From: JBQTHI01 sp052390035
GTDB lineage: Bacteria; Actinomycetota; Acidimicrobiia; Spongiisociales; ZC4RG35
NCBI GenBank assembly: GCA_052390035.1
Contig: JBQTHI010000100.1
Coordinates: forward strand, 1 to 45,984
Length of the DNA: 45,984 nucleotides
Direction of reading: 5' to 3'
In this document: positions 24,504-31,321 of the stretch, piece by piece
Layout: the number at the start of each line of letters is the position of its first letter
How positions within the stretch are numbered: the stretch's first letter is position 1
Notes under the pieces: generated by a model
What the model saw: the letters and a program-made list of their open reading frames with translations, nothing else
The model's database searches: none
What the model was told of the DNA's origin: nothing
Program-made: the position numbers and the translations under genes

Positions 24504-25657
24504 CCCATTCCCACTCGCTGGGCCTTTTGCAGACCCTTCCCTTCGGTCTGAAGCGAGGGGGCGAGCATGATCTCTGCTTTCTGAAAAGCCTTGACGTCCG
24601 AATAACCGCAGGTGGCCATCGAGACCCGCAAGGCTCCGAAGAGATTGCGCCTGCCGTCGTTTTCGTGGGCAGGGCCGACCAGAATTTCGGCCAGGCTCCC
24701 CAGCCGCCCCACCTGCACCCTTGCTCCGCGGGGCAAGGTGGGATGGAAGGTCGCCATCCCCCAGTGATAACCCCGGCCGGGGGCCTCGTCGGCGGCGGCG
24801 AGAGGAGAGCCGATCATCACCGAGTCAGCTCCGCAGGCGATTGCCTTGGCAACGTCGCCCCCGGTCCGCATGCCCCCGTCGGCTATGACATGCACGTATC
24901 GACCGGTTTCATCGAGGTGGCGGATCCGGGCACCGGCGGCGTCGGCGATGGCGGTGGCCTGGGGAACCCCGACGCCAAGCACCCCACGCGTCGTGCAAGC
25001 GGCCCCCGGTCCCACCCCCACCAGCACCCCGACCGCTCCGGTGCGCATCAAGTGGAGGGCGGTGCTGTACGACGCGCAACCCCCCACGATCACCGGCACT
25101 TCACAGCCGGAAATGAACTCGGCCAAGTTCAAAGGTTGGGCTCGAGACGACACGTGTTCGGCCGAAACGACCGTCCCCTGCACCACCAGCAAATCGAGAC
25201 CCGAAGCGAGTGCGGCCGGGCCCAACTCCCGGGCCCGCTGTGGGGTGATGCTGGCCGCGGTGATGATCCCGGCTGATTTCATCTCGGTGACTCGTTCTCC
25301 GACGAGCCCCGACTTGATCGGCTCCAAGTAGATGTCCTGCATGCGGCGGGTGGCCTTTTCAGGAGGAAGCTCGGCGATCTCCTCGAAATAGGGCTCGGGA
25401 TCTTGGTAACGAGTCCACAGCCCTTCGAGATTGAGCACGCCTATCCCGCCCAATCGACCGATGGTCACGGCGGTGTAGGGGCTGATAACAGAATCCATCG
25501 CCGACCCCATCATCGGCAGCTCGAAGCGAAGCCCGTCGAGTTGCCATGAGATGTCGACATCGTCGGGATCACGGGTGCGCCGGGAGGGCACAATGGCGAT
25601 GTCATCGAGGCCATAAGCTTGTCGAGCGGTCTTGCCGATGCCGATGTCGATCTCCAC
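24500..25657 (-). CDS. guaB3: GuaB3 family IMP dehydrogenase-related protein
   Basis: 385 residues from a GTG at 25657 with GGAGG five bases upstream. It belongs to the IMPDH/GMPR fold but lacks the CBS pair of true GuaB; the length and N-terminal GKTARQAYGLDDIAIVPSRRTRDP are typical of GuaB3. The catalytic loop cysteine is present in GVGPGAACTTRGVLGVG. Substrate strands follow as VIADGGMRTGGDVAKAIACGADSVMIGSPLA, and FGALRVSMATCGY lies near the end. GuaB3 proteins occur mainly in actinobacteria and cyanobacteria, and IMP dehydrogenase activity has been reported for the group. Coupling to guaA supports XMP formation here. The main guaB may be elsewhere. Confidence 0.95.
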   Translation of the reverse strand: MEIDIGIGKTARQAYGLDDIAIVPSRRTRDPDDVDISWQLDGLRFELPMMGSAMDSVISPYTAVTIGRLGGIGVLNLEGLWTRYQDPEPYFEEIAELPPEKATRRMQDIYLEPIKSGLVGERVTEMKSAGIITAASITPQRARELGPAALASGLDLLVVQGTVVSAEHVSSRAQPLNLAEFISGCEVPVIVGGCASYSTALHLMRTGAVGVLVGVGPGAACTTRGVLGVGVPQATAIADAAGARIRHLDETGRYVHVIADGGMRTGGDVAKAIACGADSVMIGSPLAAADEAPGRGYHWGMATFHPTLPRGARVQVGRLGSLAEILVGPAHENDGRRNLFGALRVSMATCGYSDVKAFQKAEIMLAPSLQTEGKGLQKAQRVGMG

Positions 25658-25744
25658 GCCAACCTCCGCGAATAATTAGCCAGCAGTCGGCTGGACTTTA
25701 GGAGTGGTCCGGGTCACATCTCGATCAGCCTTATCCTGGGACAG

Positions 25745-26467
25745 ATGGAGCCCGCGGTCGCCAAGCCCTGGCGCCTGGGCGACATGTTGACGGCCTTTCT
25801 CGCCGGCGTGTTCGGGTTCGGGGTGGCGGCGGTGGTGGGGGCGGCCGTTGGGGCGACGGTTCAGGTGCTGGTGGTGATCGGCTCGGTCGGTCAATACGCC
25901 GGTCACATGGCGGCCATCGGGTGGCTGGCCCGCCGCCGCAATGGAATGGTGAGCCTCGGCTGGCACGTAGAGCCCTTCGATGTGCTGTATCTCGGTATCG
26001 GGGTGATACTGCAGATCGCCCTCGCCCTCCTGATTTTTCCACTGGCGTCCTTGCTGGGTGCCTCCGACGGCGGGCAGGCGATCGGGGATGTGCTGTCCCA
26101 GATGGAGGGCCCAATAGCCAGAGTGCTGATGGCAGGGGTGCTGGCGGTCGCAGCGCCGGTGGTCGAAGAGCTGCTCTTCCGGGGGATACTCCTCCAGGCG
26201 CTCCTCCCCCGCGGCCGGCAGGCGGCGACCGTGGTGTCGTCCCTGGTCTTCGCCCTGTTCCACCTGTTAGGGCTTTCCGGCGATCCCCTTCGGAGCATTG
26301 TGCTGATCCTGCCGCCGTTCTTCCTGATTGGGATCTTCCTGGCGCGTGTGACCCTGCGACGTCAACGACTGGGACCGGCGATATTCATCCATTCGGGTTT
26401 CAACCTCCTGGCGGTGCTGGTCTTCTTCATCCCACCCGAGCTTTTAGAACGGGCAGCCAATCAATGA
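25745..26467 (+). CDS. CPBP family intramembrane metalloprotease (Abi/CAAX-like)
   Basis: A 240-residue polytopic membrane protein with about seven helices. It carries all three motifs of the CPBP/CAAX-protease group: EELLFRG (E141, E142, R146), FALFH (F169, H173) and HSGFN in the penultimate helix. These residues form the intramembrane active site in Rce1-type enzymes. Bacterial members process peptides or act in stress, immunity or bacteriocin self-protection; the substrate here is unknown. It is monocistronic, divergent from guaB3 and convergent with trpS (15 bases between the ends). A weak GGGA lies ahead of the ATG. Confidence 0.9.
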   Translation: MEPAVAKPWRLGDMLTAFLAGVFGFGVAAVVGAAVGATVQVLVVIGSVGQYAGHMAAIGWLARRRNGMVSLGWHVEPFDVLYLGIGVILQIALALLIFPLASLLGASDGGQAIGDVLSQMEGPIARVLMAGVLAVAAPVVEELLFRGILLQALLPRGRQAATVVSSLVFALFHLLGLSGDPLRSIVLILPPFFLIGIFLARVTLRRQRLGPAIFIHSGFNLLAVLVFFIPPELLERAANQ

Positions 26468-26482
26468 CCTCGGACTGACCGC

Positions 26483-27469
26483 CTAGAAACCGCCCAAGCC
26501 CACCGCCTTGCGGACCCTCACCATGGTCGCCTCCGCCTTGGTTCGAGCGTCGAGTGCCGCCCTCTGCATGAGCCGGCCTACCTCAAGGTCGTCTAGTCGC
26601 TTGAACCGGGACCGTACGGGCGTCAGCTTTTCGACCACCGCCTCGGCCACCGCCGCCTTGAAATTCCCGTAGCCCCCATCGGCAAATTCATCGGCGATTT
26701 CTTTGATCGGCCGCCCGCTGGCGATGGAGAAGATCTCGAGCAGGTTGGAGATTCCGGGCTTCTCGTCCCAGTCATAACGCACCGTCCGATCAGAGTCGGT
26801 GACCGCCCCTTTGATCCTCCTCCTGACCAGAACGGGATCGTCGGCGATCCCGATCCGGGAGTCGGGATCCGGATCGGATTTCGACATTTTGGCGGTAGGG
26901 TCCTGGAGCGACATGACCCGTGCCCCTATTTCGGGGGTGATCCGCTCGGGGAGGGGGAAGATCGGGCCGAATCGCCCGTTGAACCGCTCGACCAGATCCC
27001 TCGTCAGCTCCAGGTGCTGGGTTTGATCGTCTCCCACCGGGACGGCGTGCACCCGGTGGATGAGGATGTCGGCCGCCATTAGCACGGGGTAGGAGAGGAG
27101 CCCCAGGTTTTGCCCGGCCCGGTCGGCCTTCTCTTTGAACTGAATCATCCGCTCGAGCTGACCGAGTCCGCTCATGGTGCCGAGGATCCAGGTCAGCTCG
27201 GCGTGTTGTGGCACCTGACTCTGGAAGTAGAACAGTGAACGGTCCGGATCGACCCCGGCGGCCAACACCATCTTGGCGGTCGTCATTCGTGCTTTGTCGA
27301 GCTCCGCGGGGTCAAACGAGGTGGTCATTGCGTGGAGGTCGACCACGCAGTAGAAGGTTTCGTAGTCGCGCTGCATCGCCACCCAGTTGTCGAGGGCACC
27401 CACCAGGTTGCCCAGGTGAAGTTCGCCCGTGGGTTGTATGCCCGAAAAGACTCGTTTGCGGTCATCCAT
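26483..27469 (-). CDS. trpS: Tryptophanyl-tRNA synthetase
   Basis: 328 residues from the ATG at 27469, which has AAGGAG seven bases upstream; the longer open frame to 27562 runs through the leader hairpin and is not used. It charges tRNA-Trp. The class Ic signatures are both present: RVFSGIQPTGELHLGNLVGAL (HIGH-type) and DPTAKMSKSDPDPDSRIG (KMSKS). Other TrpRS features are CVVDLHAMT, GLLSYPVLMAADILIHRVHAVPVGDDQTQHLELTRDLVERFN and the C-terminal KAAVAEAVVEKLTPVR. A leader peptide with three consecutive Trp codons and a terminator-like hairpin lie directly upstream, so expression is probably set by the level of charged tRNA-Trp, the enzyme's own product. Confidence 0.97.
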   Translation of the reverse strand: MDDRKRVFSGIQPTGELHLGNLVGALDNWVAMQRDYETFYCVVDLHAMTTSFDPAELDKARMTTAKMVLAAGVDPDRSLFYFQSQVPQHAELTWILGTMSGLGQLERMIQFKEKADRAGQNLGLLSYPVLMAADILIHRVHAVPVGDDQTQHLELTRDLVERFNGRFGPIFPLPERITPEIGARVMSLQDPTAKMSKSDPDPDSRIGIADDPVLVRRRIKGAVTDSDRTVRYDWDEKPGISNLLEIFSIASGRPIKEIADEFADGGYGNFKAAVAEAVVEKLTPVRSRFKRLDDLEVGRLMQRAALDARTKAEATMVRVRKAVGLGGF

Positions 27470-27492
27470 CGGTCGTCTCCTTAACAACAAGT

Positions 27493-27516
27493 AAGCCGGA
27501 GGCGCGCCTCCGGCTT
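27493..27516 (-). terminator. Attenuator hairpin in the trpS leader
   Basis: This is a perfect 24-base palindrome: 10 bp of stem beginning AAGCCGGAGG around a CGCG loop. On the trpS transcript it is followed by ACUUGUUGUU, moderately U-rich, which is the layout of an intrinsic terminator. It ends 23 bases before the trpS ATG. Its core can alternatively pair with an upstream segment (see the attenuator entry). Confidence 0.8.
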
Positions 27517-27540
27517 GACATGGTTCGGCGCGGCTTTGGT

Positions 27541-27582
27541 CTATTCCGCTCGCCACCACCACTTGAGTTCAACTTGATCCAT
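27541..27582 (-). CDS. trpS leader peptide, 13 residues with three consecutive Trp
   Basis: ATG at 27582, TAG at 27541: MDQVELKWWWRAE. Three adjacent TGG codons in a 13-codon frame directly upstream of a tryptophanyl-tRNA synthetase gene are very unlikely by chance, since Trp is the rarest residue. The start has only a weak GAGAAG-type Shine-Dalgarno. The stop codon lies 25 bases before the terminator palindrome, and the Trp codons sit where a stalled ribosome would mask the 5' arm of the competing stem. The frame is too short for ordinary gene callers. Confidence 0.8.
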   Translation of the reverse strand: MDQVELKWWWRAE

Positions 27583-27597
27583 CGCTTCTCATGTTAA

Positions 27598-27614
27598 GCG
27601 CCGGCGCCTAGGCG
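27598..27614. repeat. Two overlapping 10-base palindromes upstream of the trpS leader
   Basis: GCGCCGGCGC (27598-27607) and CGCCTAGGCG (27605-27614) are both perfect palindromes and share three bases. They lie 16 bases upstream of the leader-peptide start, in the 63-base gap after the acyltransferase gene, where the trpS promoter should be. They could be an operator, the terminator of the upstream gene, or chance in GC-rich DNA. Confidence 0.3.
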
Positions 27615-27645
27615 ATACCTTGATTTCTCCCGCGTTGAGAATCGA

Positions 27646-28809
27646 TCACCTGAGATACGAGGCCCTGAGTGTCGAAGCCCTTATCGATCCGGCGACCTTG
27701 GCAGTGATCATCTCCAGGGGTCCGCGACCAACGAACCGACGCCATAACCATCCGATGATGAGGGCGATGAGGACATGGCAGATCAGGAGGATTTGGCGAT
27801 TGGCGAGCCGCCAGCCGGCGGCGAGGGCCAGCACATGAGCGGTGTAGAGGCTGAGAGTCATCGCTCCCGCCCCGGCCAACCACCCGAGCGTCGCCCGGCC
27901 TGCCCTGGCCAGCAGCAGACACGATCCGAGGACCGCCAATGAGGTGCCGATCGTGTGAAGGAGGTCGACCGGTGTGCCTGAGTGCGGGGTGGGCACGGCC
28001 AGGAACCACCAGGTGGATGTCGGGGTGGTCCCGAAGTATTGGACCGGCAAGACCCCGACCGCCTCCCCACCGTCAAAGTGGGTGAGGAGGACGATAGAGA
28101 GCCAGCGCACCAAAACGGCCAGACCTGCACCCGATGCTGTGAGCCAGGCGGCGACCCGCCACGAGGCGAGGTTGCTGCGACCTACAGCCAAACCGCAGAG
28201 GAGATAAGCGAGCCACGGGAAAACCGGGTAATAACCGGTGAGAAGTGTTTCCCGCAGGAGCCGGACCGGATCGGCCAATTCGGTAACACCAGGCACCTCA
28301 AGAGTGGGGGCACTCATCCGAAGACGTAGCCAATGGCTGACGACGGGGGTGAATACCGCCCAAAGGACGCCGACCACCGCCAGCCTCGGGGCCCGCCATC
28401 CCAGGAAAAGGCCTCCCAGCAGGAACAGAAACGCGTAATGGAAAAGGATCACCGCCACCCCTGAGGGCAACTCGCCGAGCACAAGACCGACTGCTCCGAG
28501 AATTACCGCACGGCCGCCGATCCCAGCGATCGCCACCCTTTTGATGAGACCGGTCGGTGGCTGTGCGCGTCCATGGGCCAGGCCCAGACCTACCCCGGCC
28601 AGCACCGCAAACAGCGCCGCCGACCGACCGGAGGCAACCAGATAGGCGGTGGAAACCGTTCCGTCCGGGTCAGTGCTGGGAAGGATGTGCACCGCCATCA
28701 TCCCGATCAACGCCAGGCCCCGGGCGGCGTCTGCCCCGACCAGCCGACCGGCGTTCGTCCGCGCCGAGGAGGAGGTGTTAGCCGGCGAAGATCTGAAGAT
28801 CGGTGCCAA
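27646..28809 (-). CDS. HGSNAT/DUF1624-like membrane acyltransferase
   Basis: A polytopic membrane protein of about 387 residues with roughly ten helices. It begins with the family signature GRLVGADAARGLALIGMMAVH, typical of heparan-alpha-glucosaminide N-acetyltransferase-like (DUF1624/DUF418-type) proteins that pass acyl groups across the membrane to sugars. Other features are LFAVLAGVGLGLAHGR, LLTGYYPVFPWLAYLLCGLAVGR and MTLSLYTAHVLALA near the end. The start is unclear: there is no ATG or GTG before the signature. The choices are the TTG at 28809 (chosen, overlapping the ATP-grasp gene by 32 bases) or a CTG at 28743, both without Shine-Dalgarno. It is last in the minus-strand ATP-grasp set, suggesting acylation of that pathway's product. 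Confidence 0.75.
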   Translation of the reverse strand: MAPIFRSSPANTSSSARTNAGRLVGADAARGLALIGMMAVHILPSTDPDGTVSTAYLVASGRSAALFAVLAGVGLGLAHGRAQPPTGLIKRVAIAGIGGRAVILGAVGLVLGELPSGVAVILFHYAFLFLLGGLFLGWRAPRLAVVGVLWAVFTPVVSHWLRLRMSAPTLEVPGVTELADPVRLLRETLLTGYYPVFPWLAYLLCGLAVGRSNLASWRVAAWLTASGAGLAVLVRWLSIVLLTHFDGGEAVGVLPVQYFGTTPTSTWWFLAVPTPHSGTPVDLLHTIGTSLAVLGSCLLLARAGRATLGWLAGAGAMTLSLYTAHVLALAAGWRLANRQILLICHVLIALIIGWLWRRFVGRGPLEMITAKVAGSIRASTLRASYLR

Positions 28810-29992
28810 AGCGGTCGGCGATCTCGGCGCAATACTGCAAATCGGGGTGTCGCACGATGACCATCCCGTCGCCGACCAGTTGCTGTTTCCAGTTGCGCCG
28901 CGAGGCACCGATCGGGTTTAGCTCCACCGCCACCACGTAATCGCCGAACTCGGCGAGAAGCCGGTCGAGGCCCTCGTAGCGCTCGATGTGGCCCTGCCCG
29001 ATGGCCCGCTTGAAGATGGTGGCGGCGTTATAACGGCGCTCCAAGGGTTGGGAGATATGACCATGGACGGTGGCCTCCGCCCACCATCGAAACAGGTCGA
29101 TGTCCGAGGCGAAGTTCATGACGTCCACCGTCCGCCCGCCAGGTGGCCTGGCACCGATCTCGCCGAACACCGCCTCACCGTCCGGCTTCAAATACCACTC
29201 CATGTGAGTGAACCCATCCCGGAAGCTCATGGCCCTGAGGACGCGGAGACCCATCTCCTTACCGGCCGCCAAATAGGGCGCATCGGGGTTGCGGAGCGCC
29301 ACGGTTTGCTGGCTTACCCACTCGTTTGACTTGCCGATGAGTGGACGGGGGCGATACCAGCAGATGTTGTAGAAGAGCACCCGTCCTCCTGAACAGATCG
29401 TGTCGAAGGTGAACTCCTCCCCATCGACAAACTCCTCAACGCTCACCTCATCGACCTGAGTCAAGGCCGGCATCACCGCTTCGGCCTGCTGGCGATCGTT
29501 GATCCGATGGGTGTCAACCGAGCCCGCACCGGCGATGGGCTTGACGATGGCGGGATAACCGACCTTCTCCAGAGCCGTCCACACCTCGGGAACACTGCGG
29601 GCCGAATAGTGATGGGGAGTACGTATTCCGGCGACGTCGAGGACCTGCTTCATCGCCTCTTTGTCGCGGAAAGGCACCGTCTCGACCTCGGTCATCCCGT
29701 CCAAGCCGAGGACTTCACGAATCTTGGCCGCCAGGATCATCAGTGGTTCCCACAACGACTCCACTCGATCGATCCGAACCTGCTCGGCAATCGACATGGC
29801 GGTGCGGACCACCGAGCCCGGGTCGGAGAAGCTGACTTGGTAATAGGCAGCCAAGGCGTGGCGGGCTTTAGCCGGCACCGCCTTCTCCGGCTGGTCACCG
29901 AGACCAACGACGGTCGCCCCCACCTCTGACAGGCCTCTCACAAAGTCGGTCATTTCGATAGGGAACCCGGGTGACAAGAACATGACGTTCAT
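28778..29992 (-). CDS. ATP-grasp ligase, paralog 1
   Basis: 404 residues. An N-terminal Rossmann-like pre-grasp domain (MNVMFLSPGFPIEMTDFVRGLSEVGATVVGLGD) is followed by the ATP-grasp domain: FRDKEAM (108-114), AIVKPIAGAGSVDT with the ATP-binding lysine at 151, VSVEEFVDGEEF (184-194), THMEWY (262-267) and FGEIGARPPGG (276-286) with the metal-binding Glu. A C-terminal lobe ends with VRHPD (380-384), shared with the two paralogs nearby. Such enzymes activate a carboxylate as acyl-phosphate and join it to an amine or other nucleophile; the substrate is unknown. The start overlaps the stop of paralog 2 (ATGA). It is not CarB, PurK/PurT, Ddl or biotin carboxylase by its pattern. Confidence 0.9.
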   Translation of the reverse strand: MNVMFLSPGFPIEMTDFVRGLSEVGATVVGLGDQPEKAVPAKARHALAAYYQVSFSDPGSVVRTAMSIAEQVRIDRVESLWEPLMILAAKIREVLGLDGMTEVETVPFRDKEAMKQVLDVAGIRTPHHYSARSVPEVWTALEKVGYPAIVKPIAGAGSVDTHRINDRQQAEAVMPALTQVDEVSVEEFVDGEEFTFDTICSGGRVLFYNICWYRPRPLIGKSNEWVSQQTVALRNPDAPYLAAGKEMGLRVLRAMSFRDGFTHMEWYLKPDGEAVFGEIGARPPGGRTVDVMNFASDIDLFRWWAEATVHGHISQPLERRYNAATIFKRAIGQGHIERYEGLDRLLAEFGDYVVAVELNPIGASRRNWKQQLVGDGMVIVRHPDLQYCAEIADRFGTDLQIFAG

Positions 29993-31218
29993 CCCAGTTC
30001 CACCTTCACGGTGGCGACGATCGAGGCGATCGCCTGTCGCACGCGAGCTGTATCAGGATGGCGGACGACCACATAACCCTCGCCTTCGTAATGCCCGCTC
30101 GGCGACTGGCCCACCTCGGGCAGCTTCACCTCGACCACCATTCCCGCCGCCGCCTCTTGGGCCTGTTCGAGACCGGTGATCGCCTTCACCCTGCCCTCCC
30201 CCTGCCCGCGCAGATAGGCGGCCCCGACCGCGAATTTGCGGGCCGGCGATTCAAATTCCTCGTAGATCATCAGCCTGGCCCAAGCCGAATACAGATCGAA
30301 GTCATGGGCATAGGAGATAAGTGTTGAGAACTGCGCACCGGGAGGCCGCACCGCCGCCTCCGAGATGGCCACCGACCCGTCTTCTCGCCGGAACCACTCC
30401 AGGTGCACCAGACCAGTTTGCAGTCCGAACAAAGATATTGCTGCCGGGCCGGCTTGCCTGATCCCGGCATACTCCGGCCCCGAGATGTCCCGAGGAAGGA
30501 TCACGGCCCATTGGATCCAAGGGTTCTCCATGACCTCGAGCGGCGCTGGGTAATAGCGGGTGATGTTCCACCAACGCGGCTTGCCGTCCACAAAAACGCA
30601 GTCAAAGGCATGCTCCTCACCGGTCATGAACTCTTCGAGGAGCGTCGGTCCCGTGGGGTCGGGTGGTGACCAGCGCAGCCAATCTTCAACCTGGTTAGCG
30701 GTGTTGAGTCGGAAAGTGTTGCGTGTACCGGAGCCCGCCGGCGGCTTGGCCACCACCGGCAACCCGATCTCTGTGATGAAGCGCCGCGCCTCGTCGGCGC
30801 CCGACACCAGGCGGTGACGGGCGCAGGGCAGCCCGGCCTCAGCCAACATGCTCTTCATCCGGTCTTTGTCCCGAAAGTTGCGGGCGGTGTTGACGTCGAG
30901 CCCGGGGATGCCGAGCTGGCTGCGCACCGCGGCCATCGGCACCTGCAGCTCCTCGAGCGGTCCCATCAGCCGTTCGACTGAACCAAGCCGCCCGCCCAGC
31001 GACTCCACGGCCCGAAGGAGCTGGGCCGGGTCGAGGGCATCTTCGACGCGGAAGTGAGCCGCCAGACGACCGGCCACTTCTCCCGGCAGTTTCTCCAGCG
31101 GGTCACTGCTCACCAGTCCGAGGCGGACCCCGGCGGTATTGGCCGCTCCGGCAATGAATCGGGTGGTGGTGGGAAGGAAATAGGGGGCAACAAAAACGAC
31201 CGCCGGCACGTCCGGCAC
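29989..31218 (-). CDS. ATP-grasp ligase, paralog 2
   Basis: 409 residues from a GTG at 31218. A second GTG three codons on is possible, and the open frame reaches 31314, but the extra part has no domain character. It has the same architecture as its neighbours: pre-grasp domain (VVFVAPYFLPTTTRFIAGAANTAGVRLGLVS), FRDKDRM (115-121), VVAKPPAGSGTRNT (Lys158), LLEEFMTGEEHAFD (193-206), VHLEWF (271-276), ISEAAVRPPGA (285-295, the Glu-x3-RPPG loop) and the C-terminal VVVRHPD (383-389). It diverges from glgA across about 100 bases and overlaps paralog 1 at its end, so the two are probably co-translated. Substrate unknown. It is the most divergent of the three. Confidence 0.88.
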   Translation of the reverse strand: MPDVPAVVFVAPYFLPTTTRFIAGAANTAGVRLGLVSSDPLEKLPGEVAGRLAAHFRVEDALDPAQLLRAVESLGGRLGSVERLMGPLEELQVPMAAVRSQLGIPGLDVNTARNFRDKDRMKSMLAEAGLPCARHRLVSGADEARRFITEIGLPVVAKPPAGSGTRNTFRLNTANQVEDWLRWSPPDPTGPTLLEEFMTGEEHAFDCVFVDGKPRWWNITRYYPAPLEVMENPWIQWAVILPRDISGPEYAGIRQAGPAAISLFGLQTGLVHLEWFRREDGSVAISEAAVRPPGAQFSTLISYAHDFDLYSAWARLMIYEEFESPARKFAVGAAYLRGQGEGRVKAITGLEQAQEAAAGMVVEVKLPEVGQSPSGHYEGEGYVVVRHPDTARVRQAIASIVATVKVELG

Positions 31219-31273
31219 GCTAGCCGTCGGTCGTCGCGGCCTGCCGCTTGCGCCTATGACAGAATTGGCGTGA

Positions 31274-31321
31274 ATGAGCGCTCGTGTGTGGCTGGCAGCG
31301 ATCGGACCGGACATCCGATGA
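31274..31321 (+). CDS. Possible 15-residue leader ORF overlapping the glgA start
   Basis: ATG at 31274 opens MSARVWLAAIGPDIR and stops at a TGA that overlaps the glgA ATG (ATGA). It lies 14 bases after a TATGAC element (31255-31260), so it could be a leaderless first ORF that feeds ribosomes to glgA by coupling; glgA itself lacks a good Shine-Dalgarno. Nothing in the peptide is recognisable. It may be chance. Confidence 0.3.
   Translation: MSARVWLAAIGPDIR

Larger units (their letters stand above)
27493..27582 (-). promoter_or_regulatory. Ribosome-mediated tryptophan attenuator controlling trpS
   Basis: Three pairing elements follow the leader ORF. Region 1 (27554-27546, inside the last Trp codon and the following codons, GGCGAGCGG) can pair with region 2 (27533-27527, CCGCGCC) as GGC/GCC and GCGG/CCGC with a two-base bulge. 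Region 2 can instead pair through CGCGCC with GGCGCG (27508-27503) in the core of the terminator palindrome. A ribosome stalled at the Trp codons would cover region 1 and let region 2 open the terminator. Fast translation would allow the 1:2 stem and termination. The elements are seen in the sequence; the switching is inferred by analogy with trp and his attenuators. I found no T-box motif. Confidence 0.8.

Noticed and set aside
27470..27645. T-box riboswitch upstream of trpS
   Set aside because: I found no AGGGTGGNACCGCG-like T-box sequence or specifier-loop layout; the tandem Trp codons and hairpins explain the leader better.
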